Counted from the first letter of the stretch, positions 18,068 to 26,944 are shown. The stretch is 64,000 nucleotides of DNA from Candidatus Sulfurimonas baltica (GCF_015265455.1 NZ_CP054492.1:372001-436000), one strand, 5' to 3'. Translations and numbers: made by a program. The notes: a model not told the origin generated them from the letters alone.

Positions 18068-19222
18068 ATGAATTTTAAAGAAGAATTAACTGCACAAGAG
18101 CCTATCGTATCAGAATCTGTGACAGTAAAACAAACAATGGTTTCAAATGGCATACAAAAAATAGAGCTGACAGTAGAATATATTGCATCCCAAATACTAT
18201 TACTTTTTACTATGCTCAAGAGTATTAATGCACCTATGGGGCAAAGATATAGTATGAAAAGTTTATGGCAACTTTTAAGCAATATCCCAATGCCTAAAGC
18301 TACAGGAACAGAACTCCGAAAAGAGCTTGAGGAACTTGGATTTGTAGCTGGTGCGAATGGTTCCATTCCAACTTTTGCAGATTTAGAAAACTGCAGAGGG
18401 CTTATTCAGTTTGCTATTTTCGATAATGATAGCTACATCATTCCTAAACTAGATACGACAAATATGAATCCTTCAGATTTAGAACTCTATACAAAAACAT
18501 ATGCGGAGTTTGCTCTTAATTTTAAAACATCTGAATGGGAAGACACAGTAAAGAAAATAGGTCTAACCCTTCCAGATGAATATAACCCAGAAAATATTAC
18601 TATTTATGGGGAGGAACTTGAAGATTTAGAAGATAGAAAACTCACAATGCCTGAAGTTACAGATTTTTTGCCTGAAGATGCCTACCTGATTGCATATACA
18701 GGTCATCCATATTTTTATGTAACGACGAGGCAAGCTTTAGCTCATTCACTTAAAGCTATTGCTCTTATACCGATGGATATCGTACCGATTTTTTATCAAA
18801 CTTTTAACGGAGGGACTTGGACAGAGCAGGAACTCGAAGCAGGTAAAAAACAAGATGTGACTTATCCTTTTGGCGAGTATCTACCAAAAGGTGCTCAATT
18901 TGAAATGCTCGATGGTGATTTCTGGTTAAGTATATTTACCATTACTGCCTACTTGGTGCTTATAAAAACTCGGCTTTATCAAAAGTACATTGCTATCGAT
19001 AATACTGGCGGTCATAGATTTGATGTTGTAACATATAACATTTTTCATGAACAAACGGAAGAGACATTCGCGTACAATTGTGAACACCATATTTTCCCCT
19101 TTATATCGAAAGAAATAGATGCTTCGGTACTTTTATTTTTAAAAGAGGATTTGGTGCAAAATTTAGAAATTGATACTACTCTTATTGCAAAAGTTATAGA
19201 TCAAAAAATTGCTTCACTCTAA
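18068..19222 (+). CDS. Hypothetical protein, last gene of the primase-like operon
   Basis: A 384-residue protein 17 bp after the primase-like gene, with AAAGGAAAA before the ATG. I recognise no domain. There is a possible short helix-turn-helix-like segment near 60-95 (MKSLWQLLSNIPMPKATGTELRKELEELGF). Position at the end of the operon and just before a GGGTG repeat cluster suggests a replication or copy-number role, which is inference. Confidence 0.5.
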   Translation: MNFKEELTAQEPIVSESVTVKQTMVSNGIQKIELTVEYIASQILLLFTMLKSINAPMGQRYSMKSLWQLLSNIPMPKATGTELRKELEELGFVAGANGSIPTFADLENCRGLIQFAIFDNDSYIIPKLDTTNMNPSDLELYTKTYAEFALNFKTSEWEDTVKKIGLTLPDEYNPENITIYGEELEDLEDRKLTMPEVTDFLPEDAYLIAYTGHPYFYVTTRQALAHSLKAIALIPMDIVPIFYQTFNGGTWTEQELEAGKKQDVTYPFGEYLPKGAQFEMLDGDFWLSIFTITAYLVLIKTRLYQKYIAIDNTGGHRFDVVTYNIFHEQTEETFAYNCEHHIFPFISKEIDASVLLFLKEDLVQNLEIDTTLIAKVIDQKIASL

Positions 19223-19223
19223 A

Positions 19224-19306
19224 AGTGGGTTATGTGAGGTGGGTGAAGTGGGTGTTCTTCATACCCACCTAAAACACCCACAACACCCATTCCACTTTTT
19301 ATTATT
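19224..19306. repeat. GGGTG/CACCC repeat cluster, possible origin or binding array
   Basis: Directly after the operon the + strand has repeated GTGGGT/GTGGGTG units and then ACCCACC, CACCCA and CACCCA units, so the pentamer occurs about three times in each orientation, with a potential AGGTGGGT/ACCCACCT hairpin. This could be an iteron-like origin for an excised circular form, or a terminator. Confidence 0.45.
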
Positions 19307-19446
19307 AAAAAAAATGAGCAGCAAATTTTATGCTACTCATTTGTATTTCTCTATCTTTGTAGGCTCTTATATTTATTTCTATATATCCTACAAATGCAAA
19401 GTAATAATAATCTTCATAATCCCATATTGGGTTACTCTCTTTCATT

Positions 19447-19749
19447 TCAATTCAACTCTTTTATATCTCCATATCGCGTTTGTTTGAAATATAAATCTCT
19501 TTCAACTTTAAGTCCTAATGGACCTCTTACACTTTCTAACTCATCTAGACTTACATTACCTAGCTCATCATTCATGCCTTGAACATAGCAAAACATTATT
19601 CTGTCCTCTTTATCGTATTCTAATACCCACCATGTCCAATTGGCATCTGGGGTAAAGAATTTTGCATAAACTATTTTATTTTCTAATTTTATATCTTCCG
19701 TTGCATATAGCTTCGGAATCATCTTTTCTAACTCTTTTGTTATTAACAT
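19447..19749 (-). CDS. DUF2958 family protein
   Basis: A 100-residue protein matching the DUF2958 pattern: MIPKLYATEDIKLENKIVYAKFFTP, a tryptophan pair in NWTWW, and the C-terminal ELESVRGPLGLKVERDLYF. Members are common on plasmids, phages and conjugative elements; their biochemical role is not established. It supports a mobile origin for this part of cassette 1. Confidence 0.85.
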   Translation of the reverse strand: MLITKELEKMIPKLYATEDIKLENKIVYAKFFTPDANWTWWVLEYDKEDRIMFCYVQGMNDELGNVSLDELESVRGPLGLKVERDLYFKQTRYGDIKELN

Positions 19750-19794
19750 TTTAAGCTCCTTGAGATATAAGTAATTATTATATCTTAATTATTT

Positions 19795-19866
19795 ATTTCT
19801 ATGGTATTAATGGCTAATTTCTCCCATACTATAGGGCTTTGTAGTCTCTTTTAATACCATAGAAAT
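19795..19866. repeat. Perfect 16-bp inverted repeat with 40-nt loop
   Basis: ATTTCTATGGTATTAA at 19795-19810 is the exact reverse complement of 19851-19866. It lies alone in a 383-bp gene-free stretch (19750-20132) between the DUF2958 gene and a small ORF. It is not followed by a T-run, so it may be a recombination, replication or regulator-binding site rather than a terminator. Confidence 0.6.
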
Positions 19867-20132
19867 GACGAAGATATTTACATGGAGAGGTTCTAATATC
19901 AATAATATATTTTGTGGTTAAGTGATCTGAACAAATGATTAATATGGAATTATTACAGACTTACAAAAGTAAGCAAATTCTTAAATTTATTAAAATAATT
20001 CCCAATGTAAATTTGAGTCCAAATGAATAGCTTTCGTTTGATGTATATGTTTATCAAATCACTCAAATCCTCTTGCCGCAGATTTCAAGGAACTAAACAA
20101 ATAATAAATAAAATTCAAAAAAGGTTTAAATT

Positions 20133-20279
20133 ATGGAAATCACACTCACACAAAAAGAACATGAATATTTGCTACAGGCGGTAGCGAAGATGGAACAGGA
20201 TAAAAAGGATGGCAAAGAAGTAAAAGCTCCACCAATGTCATATGAAACACAAGTCGCTCTCAAAATTGTAGGGCTTTAA
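20133..20279 (+). CDS. Small hypothetical protein, 48 aa
   Basis: ATG at 20133 preceded by AAAAGG, reading MEITLTQKEHEYLLQAV and ending KIVGL. Lysine/glutamate-rich and probably a helical small protein. No family recognised. It is convergent with the next gene. Confidence 0.45.
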   Translation: MEITLTQKEHEYLLQAVAKMEQDKKDGKEVKAPPMSYETQVALKIVGL

Positions 20280-20296
20280 ATAGCGCAGTCGATACA

Positions 20297-20593
20297 TTAA
20301 TTTGTATCGGCTGTACTTTCTTGTGGCTCGATTCCGTCCAACCTGTCCATGCTGTCCACCCATATTTTAAGTCTGTGAGAAAAAGATTCAAGAACACCAT
20401 CAAGTTTTTGTTCAATCAAAAACAGCTCATGCACTTTAGAGACATAAGCTCTGAGAAGCTCTTTTCGAGAAATATTGTGAGTTTTAAAGTCTTGATGCAT
20501 TTGAACTGAAAGCCAAATAGTAAAACTGTCTTGAACTGTGATGTCATAATTTTTGGAGTTGACCATTACAGTGAGAGTATTTGTTTTTTGCAT
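20297..20593 (-). CDS. Hypothetical protein, 98 aa
   Basis: A 98-residue cytoplasmic protein with an N-terminal beta-like stretch (NTLTVMVNSKNYDITVQDSF) and a helical C-terminus. AGGAGA lies upstream of the ATG. It sits between the small ORF and the short integrase, in the same orientation as the latter. No family recognised. Confidence 0.5.
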   Translation of the reverse strand: MQKTNTLTVMVNSKNYDITVQDSFTIWLSVQMHQDFKTHNISRKELLRAYVSKVHELFLIEQKLDGVLESFSHRLKIWVDSMDRLDGIEPQESTADTN

Positions 20594-20657
20594 TTGAATG
20601 AATCTCCTTTTCGTTTATAGGAGATTATAGGAGATGGTTTGTAAAAGCTTGTGGAAG

Positions 20658-21236
20658 TTATCTTACAAGTGAATTCTTTATATCGTCCTCTGTGGGGCGA
20701 ATGTACCCTAAAGTTGTATTTATGTTTTTATGCCCAATGAAACTTTGGATGATACGAGGATTTACACTTCGAGAACCCATTTCAGTTATAAGCCCTTGTC
20801 GAAATGAGTGAGATGTGAAACCAGTTCCCAAGATTTGCTTCATATATTTATTTACGAGTTGAATTAAACTAATCTCATGAAAAGTCTTTTTTGGATTTCC
20901 CCATGATGTGATACAAAAGTTATCAAGTTCATTTTCAGCGTAAGTAAAATATTTCTTTATTTCTTTAATTGCACTCTCTGAAAAATATAAAACGCGTTCC
21001 ATTTTAGTTTTATGAGATATTACAACTGTTTCACCATTTTGAATGATGTCATCTACATGGCTGTACTTAATCTGCGTAATTTCATTTACACGTAAACCAG
21101 AATAGTAAAGTAATGAAAATATTTTAAAAAAGCGTTTTTGATTGAACTCTTTAATATCTTCATCGCCTCTTGCATAAGCCATCAACTTTTTATACTCTTT
21201 CTCTGTTATGCTCTTTTTAATTCTCTGAATTTTCAT
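20658..21236 (-). CDS. Short tyrosine recombinase (catalytic domain only)
   Basis: 192 residues from the ATG at 21236, chosen because GGAGA lies five bases upstream; the open frame extends to 21311. It has Arg49 (YSGLRVNE), a basic Lys76, His143-x-x-Arg146 (HSFRQ), His169 (IGHK) and Tyr178 (LGYIRP), a complete active-site set, but no N-terminal core-binding domain. Such minimal integrases occur on small mobile elements. It may be the recombinase of a nested element or a resolvase for the circular form. Confidence 0.8.
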   Translation of the reverse strand: MKIQRIKKSITEKEYKKLMAYARGDEDIKEFNQKRFFKIFSLLYYSGLRVNEITQIKYSHVDDIIQNGETVVISHKTKMERVLYFSESAIKEIKKYFTYAENELDNFCITSWGNPKKTFHEISLIQLVNKYMKQILGTGFTSHSFRQGLITEMGSRSVNPRIIQSFIGHKNINTTLGYIRPTEDDIKNSLVR

Positions 21237-21613
21237 TTTGTCTCCAATTACTATAATTTCTACTGATATAGAGGATTTTATAGTATCCAATCTGACATAC
21301 TGATACCACATAGAGAGTAAAGCTCGCTATAGCTTCAATGATTAGGTTTTATTAGAATTTATAGTAATTGAATTGTATGGCTGTTATTTATTTCAAGGAC
21401 TGAAGACAAAGAGAAAAGACACTATCGAAGCCATATTGTTCTGTATGGTATAAGTAATGTATTCTCATGTGGCAAGATTCTGACTTTGTGAGACTAGCAT
21501 CAGTTTTATTTTAACAACTAAATAATTATTAAAAATACCAGTAAATAGTTTAATTATTACCGATTAATAAATTTTTCAGTATGTTACAATGTTGTTAGAA
21601 AAGGAGATATTTT
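21237..21613. other. Intergenic region between the short integrase and the regulator gene
   Basis: About 375 bp between divergent genes. No gene or strong repeat is visible. AAGGAGA at 21601-21607 is the ribosome site of the regulator. The promoter and operator of the restriction operon should lie in the last 100 bp. Confidence 0.3.
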
Positions 21614-22126
21614 ATGAGCTTTGAAGAATTCACTTATGAATTTGGAACTTTGATTAAACAATCTAGAAACACTAGAGGCATGAGTCTACAAGCTCTGGCT
21701 TTAGAGACTGGGATTGTATATGACCAAATACAAAAAATTGAAAGTGCCAAACATGGAGGTGTTTTAATTAACACATATGTAAAGTTGCTTTCTGGTTTAA
21801 AAGTGAGTTTGTCGTTTACAAAAAATGATTCTATTAGAACTAAGTTAATACCTGTTTCAAATGAAGTTTTGATATTTATAGATGAAATATTTTTAGGACT
21901 TTCAAGTGATTCATCTTTACAGTTTTTAAATATGAATTATCCCTTGTTTATGAAGCATATTGGTGAGTTACTTATGCAAAAGAGAAAAGGTTTAAACTTG
22001 ACTCAAAAGCAACTTGCAAAAAAAGCAAATATCTCTAACACAACACTTGTCCACATAGAAGGTGGAGAACATAGTTTTAGACTAGCTACTTTACATAAAA
22101 TAGCTACAGTTCTAAACAATAGATAA
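21614..22126 (+). CDS. Double HTH (XRE-type) regulator of the restriction system
   Basis: A 170-residue protein with two Cro/C1-type helix-turn-helix domains: residues about 8-60 (LIKQSRNTRGMSLQALALETGI) and about 113-168 (LLMQKRKGLNLTQKQLAKKANI). It is placed like a restriction-modification controller (C) protein, directly upstream of the endonuclease gene with a 12-bp gap. Two HTH domains in one chain is unusual for C proteins, which are normally single-domain dimers of about 80 residues. It would delay or repress endonuclease expression; this is inferred from context. Confidence 0.75.
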   Translation: MSFEEFTYEFGTLIKQSRNTRGMSLQALALETGIVYDQIQKIESAKHGGVLINTYVKLLSGLKVSLSFTKNDSIRTKLIPVSNEVLIFIDEIFLGLSSDSSLQFLNMNYPLFMKHIGELLMQKRKGLNLTQKQLAKKANISNTTLVHIEGGEHSFRLATLHKIATVLNNR

Positions 22127-22138
22127 AGGAAATAAACA

Positions 22139-23326
22139 ATGGTATTTACCGCAAATACAAATGAGCAAGCTTATATAGATGTTTTAGAAAACTCTACTCA
22201 TAATGAGTATGTGTTAATTAGAATGACTCCAACAATGTTGCAAAAGTCAATTATTGATGCTTCTGAACCACTAAGAATGCTATTAAAAGAGAATCTAGAG
22301 ATAGATTATGTAACTATGGAACAAGGTTCTGAAAATGGATTAAAAGATGAAGTTGAGCTTTTAACTAATGGTGAATTTGTAACCAAAGAGGTTAGTTTTT
22401 ATAGACCTAAAACAAAAAGTGGAGATCCACGATTTTGGATTTATTCTTTAAAGAAAGTTTTGGAAGCTTTTGACTTATTATTACTAACAGTATGGGATGG
22501 TAAATTATATGCTATCCCTCTTAAAGGAGATATTGAAGAGTTTAAACACACACTTAGCACGATCTTTAAAATTGATGCCGATAACTTACCTGAAGCAGTA
22601 TTAGAACTTCAAGCAAAAACAAAAGAGCTATTTAATAGAGGATATATAAAAACAATGAGAGGTGGAGATACTGGAATTGGTTTTACTTTTGAATCGCTTT
22701 TGGGAATTGTAGCTAACTCTAGTAAAGAACCTGACTACAAAGGTGTCGAAATTAAATGTTCCAGACAAAACAACACGACTCTTCAAACACTTTTTGCTAA
22801 AACTCCAAATTATGCAAAGCTAAGCAATAAAAGAACATCACTTGTAAAAGATTATGGTTATTGGGACGACGAGAACAAAAGATACGCCCTCTACATTACA
22901 ATAAACACTATTCAAGAAAACTCAAAAGGCTGGCAGCTAACTATTGATTCAGAAACACAAAAAATATATGTTACTAAAAATGGAGAACGAGTAGTTTATT
23001 ATGATTATAAAACTTTAAGAGATGCTCTTGCTGCTAAACATAAGCAGACTGTTTTTATAAAAGCATTATCAGAAAATAGAAAAAGTAAAAATGATGTGAA
23101 TGAAACATTTTTATATGAGTCTGCTCTTTATTGTGAGGATAGCTCTTTTATTAACTTTATGAGTTTGATGGAAATGGGGAATGTGAGTTTAGATTTTGCA
23201 ATCCACCATGACCCAGAAACAGGTAAAACAAGAGACCATGGATTCTTGTGGAGAATAGGTAAGCAGCATATACCAACACTTTTCAAACGACAAGTCAAGT
23301 TATGTATTAAAGATACGGACTGTTAA
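22139..23326 (+). CDS. MvaI/BcnI-family type II restriction endonuclease
   Basis: The C-terminal part carries GDTGIGFTFESLLG and PDYKGVEIKCSR. Catalytic candidates Glu185, Asp199, Glu204 and Lys206 keep the spacing I recall for MvaI (Glu36, Asp50, Glu55, Lys57). MvaI and BcnI cut CCWGG and CCSGG as monomers, so a CCNGG-type target is likely. At 395 residues it has about 150 extra N-terminal residues compared with MvaI; this extension is of unknown function. It is convergent with the methyltransferase gene with a 4-bp overlap. Confidence 0.85.
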   Translation: MVFTANTNEQAYIDVLENSTHNEYVLIRMTPTMLQKSIIDASEPLRMLLKENLEIDYVTMEQGSENGLKDEVELLTNGEFVTKEVSFYRPKTKSGDPRFWIYSLKKVLEAFDLLLLTVWDGKLYAIPLKGDIEEFKHTLSTIFKIDADNLPEAVLELQAKTKELFNRGYIKTMRGGDTGIGFTFESLLGIVANSSKEPDYKGVEIKCSRQNNTTLQTLFAKTPNYAKLSNKRTSLVKDYGYWDDENKRYALYITINTIQENSKGWQLTIDSETQKIYVTKNGERVVYYDYKTLRDALAAKHKQTVFIKALSENRKSKNDVNETFLYESALYCEDSSFINFMSLMEMGNVSLDFAIHHDPETGKTRDHGFLWRIGKQHIPTLFKRQVKLCIKDTDC

Positions 23327-24726
23327 CTCTTATCTAATATTTTCTTTATATGCTCTGCTATAGCTTTTGCCATTAACGGAGGTACTGCATTACCTACTTG
23401 TGTATATTGTGGTACATCAATTCTTCTTCTAGCCCCACCTGTAGTCTCTTTAGACCTAAACTCAAAATAGTCTGGGAATGATTGAAATCTAGCTTGCTCT
23501 CTTACTGTCATAGTTCTTGGAACTATAGGGTGTATAACATCATCTGGAACACTAACAACTGTTGGTGATGGAGAATTTAGCTTAAGTGGTCTTTGTGAAT
23601 GCTTCTTCGTTTCAAGACTGATTATTAAAGCTATGAGTTCTCCTTCCGTATTCGCTAATATTGTTCCATCTGGCGAAGTAGCTGGAAAAGTACATTTATT
23701 AATTTCTAAATCAATTTGGTCATAAAAAACTTTATCTTTTGTTGCTGAGTATTTGGCTGCTAGATTGAAAACTTTTGTAGTAATGCCGTTAAGTGCAAAA
23801 TACTGATATAGTCTAAATCTTAATTGTGTCTTTTCTGAATGCTGTCTTAGATTATTGTTTTCACAATGTGCATTATTTCCTTTAATAGTCTTTTTAAAAC
23901 CGCTTTTGCTATTGAGTTTATCGAGGTATCTGGAATTATCTTCTGGTTCGGCAAAGAAGTCTCCAATAGCATCTTTTACTGATAGTATATCTTTCTCTTT
24001 AATGGTTGGAATAGGACAAAGGGGAGAACCTTCGTTGCCTTTAAAATAATCACTAGAATTCCAAATGTCGTCTGTGGCAAATAAATTCTGCTTATCTGCA
24101 ATATCTTTTCTGATAGCTAATAGTAAAACTCTTGGTCTATATTGTGGGACACCATAATGCATCGCATTTAATTGGAGTTCTTGCACAACATATTGAGTTG
24201 ATTCTTTATCTTCTCCAAAACCTGTTTCCAAAAGATTTTTAATTTTTGTAAATGGAGCATCTTCATCGTGCTTGGAGAAGCGACTTCTCATTCCAAGAAC
24301 ATTTTCCATTAGTACAGCTTTAGGTTTGAAAATTTCTACATATTCTAAAAATTGCCATGGTAATTCATTTCTGTGGTCTTTTGGATTTCGTTTCCCAGCC
24401 AATGAAAACCCTTGACATGGTGGACCACCAACAATTAAATCTATCTCTCCAAGGTTTTCTTTTGTGGCTTTTAATAGTTCAGGTTTTTCTAGCAGAGAGA
24501 TAGTTTCACCAATGTATAAACCAGCTTTTAATTTATCTTCTGCAGATTTAAGAAGGTATTTATTCCACTCATCTGGAGCTTTAATATTTTTTATAAGATT
24601 GTGATAAAAAGTTTCACCAGCCATAGGAGACTTCTCTACAGCAAACCCAAGTTCAAAACCAGCTGTTTCAAACCCTAGTGAAAGTCCACCACAACCAGCA
24701 AATAAATCTATATATTTTTTTTTCAT
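23323..24726 (-). CDS. DNA cytosine-5 methyltransferase (Dcm-type)
   Basis: A 467-residue C5 methyltransferase with motif I DLFAGCGGLSLGFE at about 7-20, catalytic motif IV GGPPCQGFSLAGKR near 98-111, motif VI MENV near 139, motif VIII YRPRVLLLAIR near 196, and motifs IX-X including QVGNAVPPLMAKAI near the C-terminus. The variable region between VIII and IX is long, so it holds a target-recognition domain. Lying tail-to-tail with the MvaI-like enzyme, it should protect the same site. MvaI and BcnI, as I recall, pair with N4-cytosine enzymes, so a C5 partner is a variation. Confidence 0.9.
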   Translation of the reverse strand: MKKKYIDLFAGCGGLSLGFETAGFELGFAVEKSPMAGETFYHNLIKNIKAPDEWNKYLLKSAEDKLKAGLYIGETISLLEKPELLKATKENLGEIDLIVGGPPCQGFSLAGKRNPKDHRNELPWQFLEYVEIFKPKAVLMENVLGMRSRFSKHDEDAPFTKIKNLLETGFGEDKESTQYVVQELQLNAMHYGVPQYRPRVLLLAIRKDIADKQNLFATDDIWNSSDYFKGNEGSPLCPIPTIKEKDILSVKDAIGDFFAEPEDNSRYLDKLNSKSGFKKTIKGNNAHCENNNLRQHSEKTQLRFRLYQYFALNGITTKVFNLAAKYSATKDKVFYDQIDLEINKCTFPATSPDGTILANTEGELIALIISLETKKHSQRPLKLNSPSPTVVSVPDDVIHPIVPRTMTVREQARFQSFPDYFEFRSKETTGGARRRIDVPQYTQVGNAVPPLMAKAIAEHIKKILDKS

Positions 24727-24870
24727 AATGGAATTATATCTGTAATGATTTTAAAAGTCCAGGTATATTGCAATTTGCTATTTTTATATGCTATTTATGT
24801 AGATGTTACTTCATTTATTAAATAATTTGCTATCATTGTATTAATTAAAATTAACATAAGAAGTGTAAAA

Positions 24871-25926
24871 ATGAACTCTCGAGATATAGAAGAAAAATTT
24901 AATTATTCACAAAGTTCGCTGGTATTACAACAATCGGACTTATCATTACAGTCTATTGCTGATATGGTAAAAAATGAAGCAATTGATGTATCACCAAAAT
25001 ATCAACGAAGAGAAAGATGGACTACAAATAAAGAATCAAGTCTAATAGAATCCTTTTTACTTAATATTCCTGTTCCGCCTATTTACTTAGCAGAAGCAGA
25101 GTATGGAAAATATTCTGTAATTGACGGCAAGCAAAGAGTGACTGCAATTTATAGGTTTTTATATGAAAATTTAAAACTTCAAAACTTGGATAAGTTTACT
25201 GAACTCGAGGGATACACTTTTAATGATTTACCCGCTGCACTTTCTAATGCTTTAAAAATCAGACCTTACTTGAGAGTTGTAACAATGCTAAGACAATCTA
25301 ATTCTGAACTAAAACACGAAGTTTTCTTGAGACTAAATAAAGCCGGTGTTGCTTTAAATGCACAAGAAATAAGGAATGTTGCATTCAGTGGAAAATTTAA
25401 CGATATGTTACTTATGCTCTCAGAGATTGGATATTTCAAAGAACAATTAAATAGTGATGAAACGACAAAAATGTATAAAGAAATGACAGATGTTCAATAT
25501 GTATTACGCTTTTTTACGCTTCTTAATAGTTGGAGTAATTTTCCCGGAAATATGGATATAGCGATGGATACATTTATGGCAACAAAATTAAAAAGTAATG
25601 ATTTGAGTATTGAAGATGAAGAGCATAAATTTAAAAGTTCATTAGAATTTTGTGAAACTATCTGGGGGGATAAAGGTTTTAAAAAACCAGATGGAACGAG
25701 TCGAGTTCTTCAAGGTTATTATGATATTCAAATGGTTTGTTCAGCTATGTTAACCAATGAAGAAAGAATTAATGCATTAAGCAAAGCCGAACATGTAAAA
25801 CAAGCTCTGATATCTAAATTAGAAACAGATGAAAAATTTTCTAAATCTTTAATTGAATTTACGTCAAATAGTAAAAGTGTATATTATAGAATTGATGAGT
25901 TCTATAAGATATTAAGAGACATATAA
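24871..25926 (+). CDS. DUF262 (ParB/Srx-fold, DGQQR) protein
   Basis: A 351-residue protein with the DUF262 N-terminal module: SIADMV, YQRRERWTTNKESSLIESFLLN, PPIYL, and DGKQR at 85-89, which takes the place of the canonical DGQQR motif, followed by FLRLNKAGVALNAQEIRN. This is the domain of the GmrS half of GmrSD and of SspE/BrxU-type nucleases, where it binds or hydrolyses nucleotides. No C-terminal HNH (DUF1524) domain is present here. Instead the next gene, starting at the very next base, encodes a HEPN protein, so the two likely form one defence pair. Confidence 0.8.
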   Translation: MNSRDIEEKFNYSQSSLVLQQSDLSLQSIADMVKNEAIDVSPKYQRRERWTTNKESSLIESFLLNIPVPPIYLAEAEYGKYSVIDGKQRVTAIYRFLYENLKLQNLDKFTELEGYTFNDLPAALSNALKIRPYLRVVTMLRQSNSELKHEVFLRLNKAGVALNAQEIRNVAFSGKFNDMLLMLSEIGYFKEQLNSDETTKMYKEMTDVQYVLRFFTLLNSWSNFPGNMDIAMDTFMATKLKSNDLSIEDEEHKFKSSLEFCETIWGDKGFKKPDGTSRVLQGYYDIQMVCSAMLTNEERINALSKAEHVKQALISKLETDEKFSKSLIEFTSNSKSVYYRIDEFYKILRDI

Positions 25927-26850
25927 GTGTCTGCTAAACAGGAGTTGTTTGATAGACTTCAGTATCTAGATTTAACAATTAAAGAGCCTTATTTAGTTGA
26001 CAATGGAGTTGGAATTAACAATCACAATGGTATTGCTAATTTATTAAGAAAAGGTCTTGGGATTGTTGCTTTTAATATTTTGGAAGATTATATAAAAAAA
26101 AGAACTTCAGAAGCTTTAGTTACTTTATCTAGTTCAAATGTTCAATTTACAAGTTTGCCAGAATCATTGCAAAATGCATCAATAAGAGGTGCTTTAAATT
26201 CATTAAACTCTAAAGCTAATATGCTCAAAAAGAATGGTGGTAATTGGCAAGCTTTAATTCAAGATGAAGCTTTAAAAATACATTCTACAAAAAATCCAAC
26301 ATTTCAGTTGTCTGATTTTTCATTAGTGTCATCAGGTTCAAATGTCACTGATACAGAAATTGCAGATGTTATAAGAGCATTTGGTATTACCGGGGGTTGG
26401 AATAAACTAGGAGAAGTGTCTACTAAGATAGGGAGTGGTATACCAATCTTAATTCAGGTATTTAAAAATGCTACATCAAGACGACATAGTGCTGCTCATG
26501 ATGCAACTTTTCAATATAATTATGGATGGTTAGAAGAAATTAAAAATGATATCATTTCTATATCTTCTGCATTTGATATTTTACTGATTGCTAGAAATAG
26601 ACAAATTAATGCTAACTATAGTATCCCAATCGATAATCATACTATTGAAAATGCTCTTAACTTTCGTTTTTTAGAAACTGTTTCTGGTACTACTAGATAT
26701 AGAGAAACAACTGTAATATCAGGGAAAGCAAGAAAAATATGGGATAGTTTAGATGCAGCTCTCATTTTTTTAAAACCAAGACTGCTTGCAAAAGATGAAT
26801 TTTTAATTATTCTAAATGAGCAAAAGCGAATTATTGACTGGCACTCATAA
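25927..26850 (+). CDS. HEPN-domain (RiboL-PSP/MAE_28990-like) nuclease, partner of DUF262
   Basis: A 307-residue protein from a GTG start with zero spacing after the DUF262 stop. It carries SRRHSAAHD, the HEPN R-x4-6-H ribonuclease motif (Arg186, His191), and an N-terminal helical region with FNILEDYIKKR. The pattern fits the RiboL-PSP/MAE_28990 HEPN group that is often encoded beside DUF262 proteins. It would be the toxic RNase effector, with DUF262 as sensor or regulator. It is the last cargo gene of cassette 1, ending 11 bp before the right hexamer pair. Confidence 0.7.
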   Translation: MSAKQELFDRLQYLDLTIKEPYLVDNGVGINNHNGIANLLRKGLGIVAFNILEDYIKKRTSEALVTLSSSNVQFTSLPESLQNASIRGALNSLNSKANMLKKNGGNWQALIQDEALKIHSTKNPTFQLSDFSLVSSGSNVTDTEIADVIRAFGITGGWNKLGEVSTKIGSGIPILIQVFKNATSRRHSAAHDATFQYNYGWLEEIKNDIISISSAFDILLIARNRQINANYSIPIDNHTIENALNFRFLETVSGTTRYRETTVISGKARKIWDSLDAALIFLKPRLLAKDEFLIILNEQKRIIDWHS

Positions 26851-26861
26851 ACAATAAAACG

Positions 26862-26878
26862 GCTGCCAATAAGCTGTC
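26862..26878 (+). repeat. Right hexamer pair of cassette 1
   Basis: GCTGCC at 26862 and GCTGTC at 26873, 11 bp apart, followed by GAAACCAT. The conserved box ACCTTAGAAACAAACAG follows at about 26919, and the core begins 105 bp after the pair start. Confidence 0.7.
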
Positions 26879-26944
26879 GAAACCATTCTAAACAAAAACC
26901 TAAAACACTCTAAACACCTTAGAAACAAACAGTTTTAAAAGATA

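Noticed and set aside
19209-19582. Two + strand open frames of 92 and 62 codons
   Set aside because: They run through the GGGTG repeats and the antisense of the DUF2958 gene, with no ribosome site or family pattern.
8499-26850. Prophage or conjugative element
   Set aside because: No capsid, terminase, tail, relaxase, coupling protein or type IV secretion genes are visible. Only integrases, a primase-like gene and DUF2958 suggest mobility.
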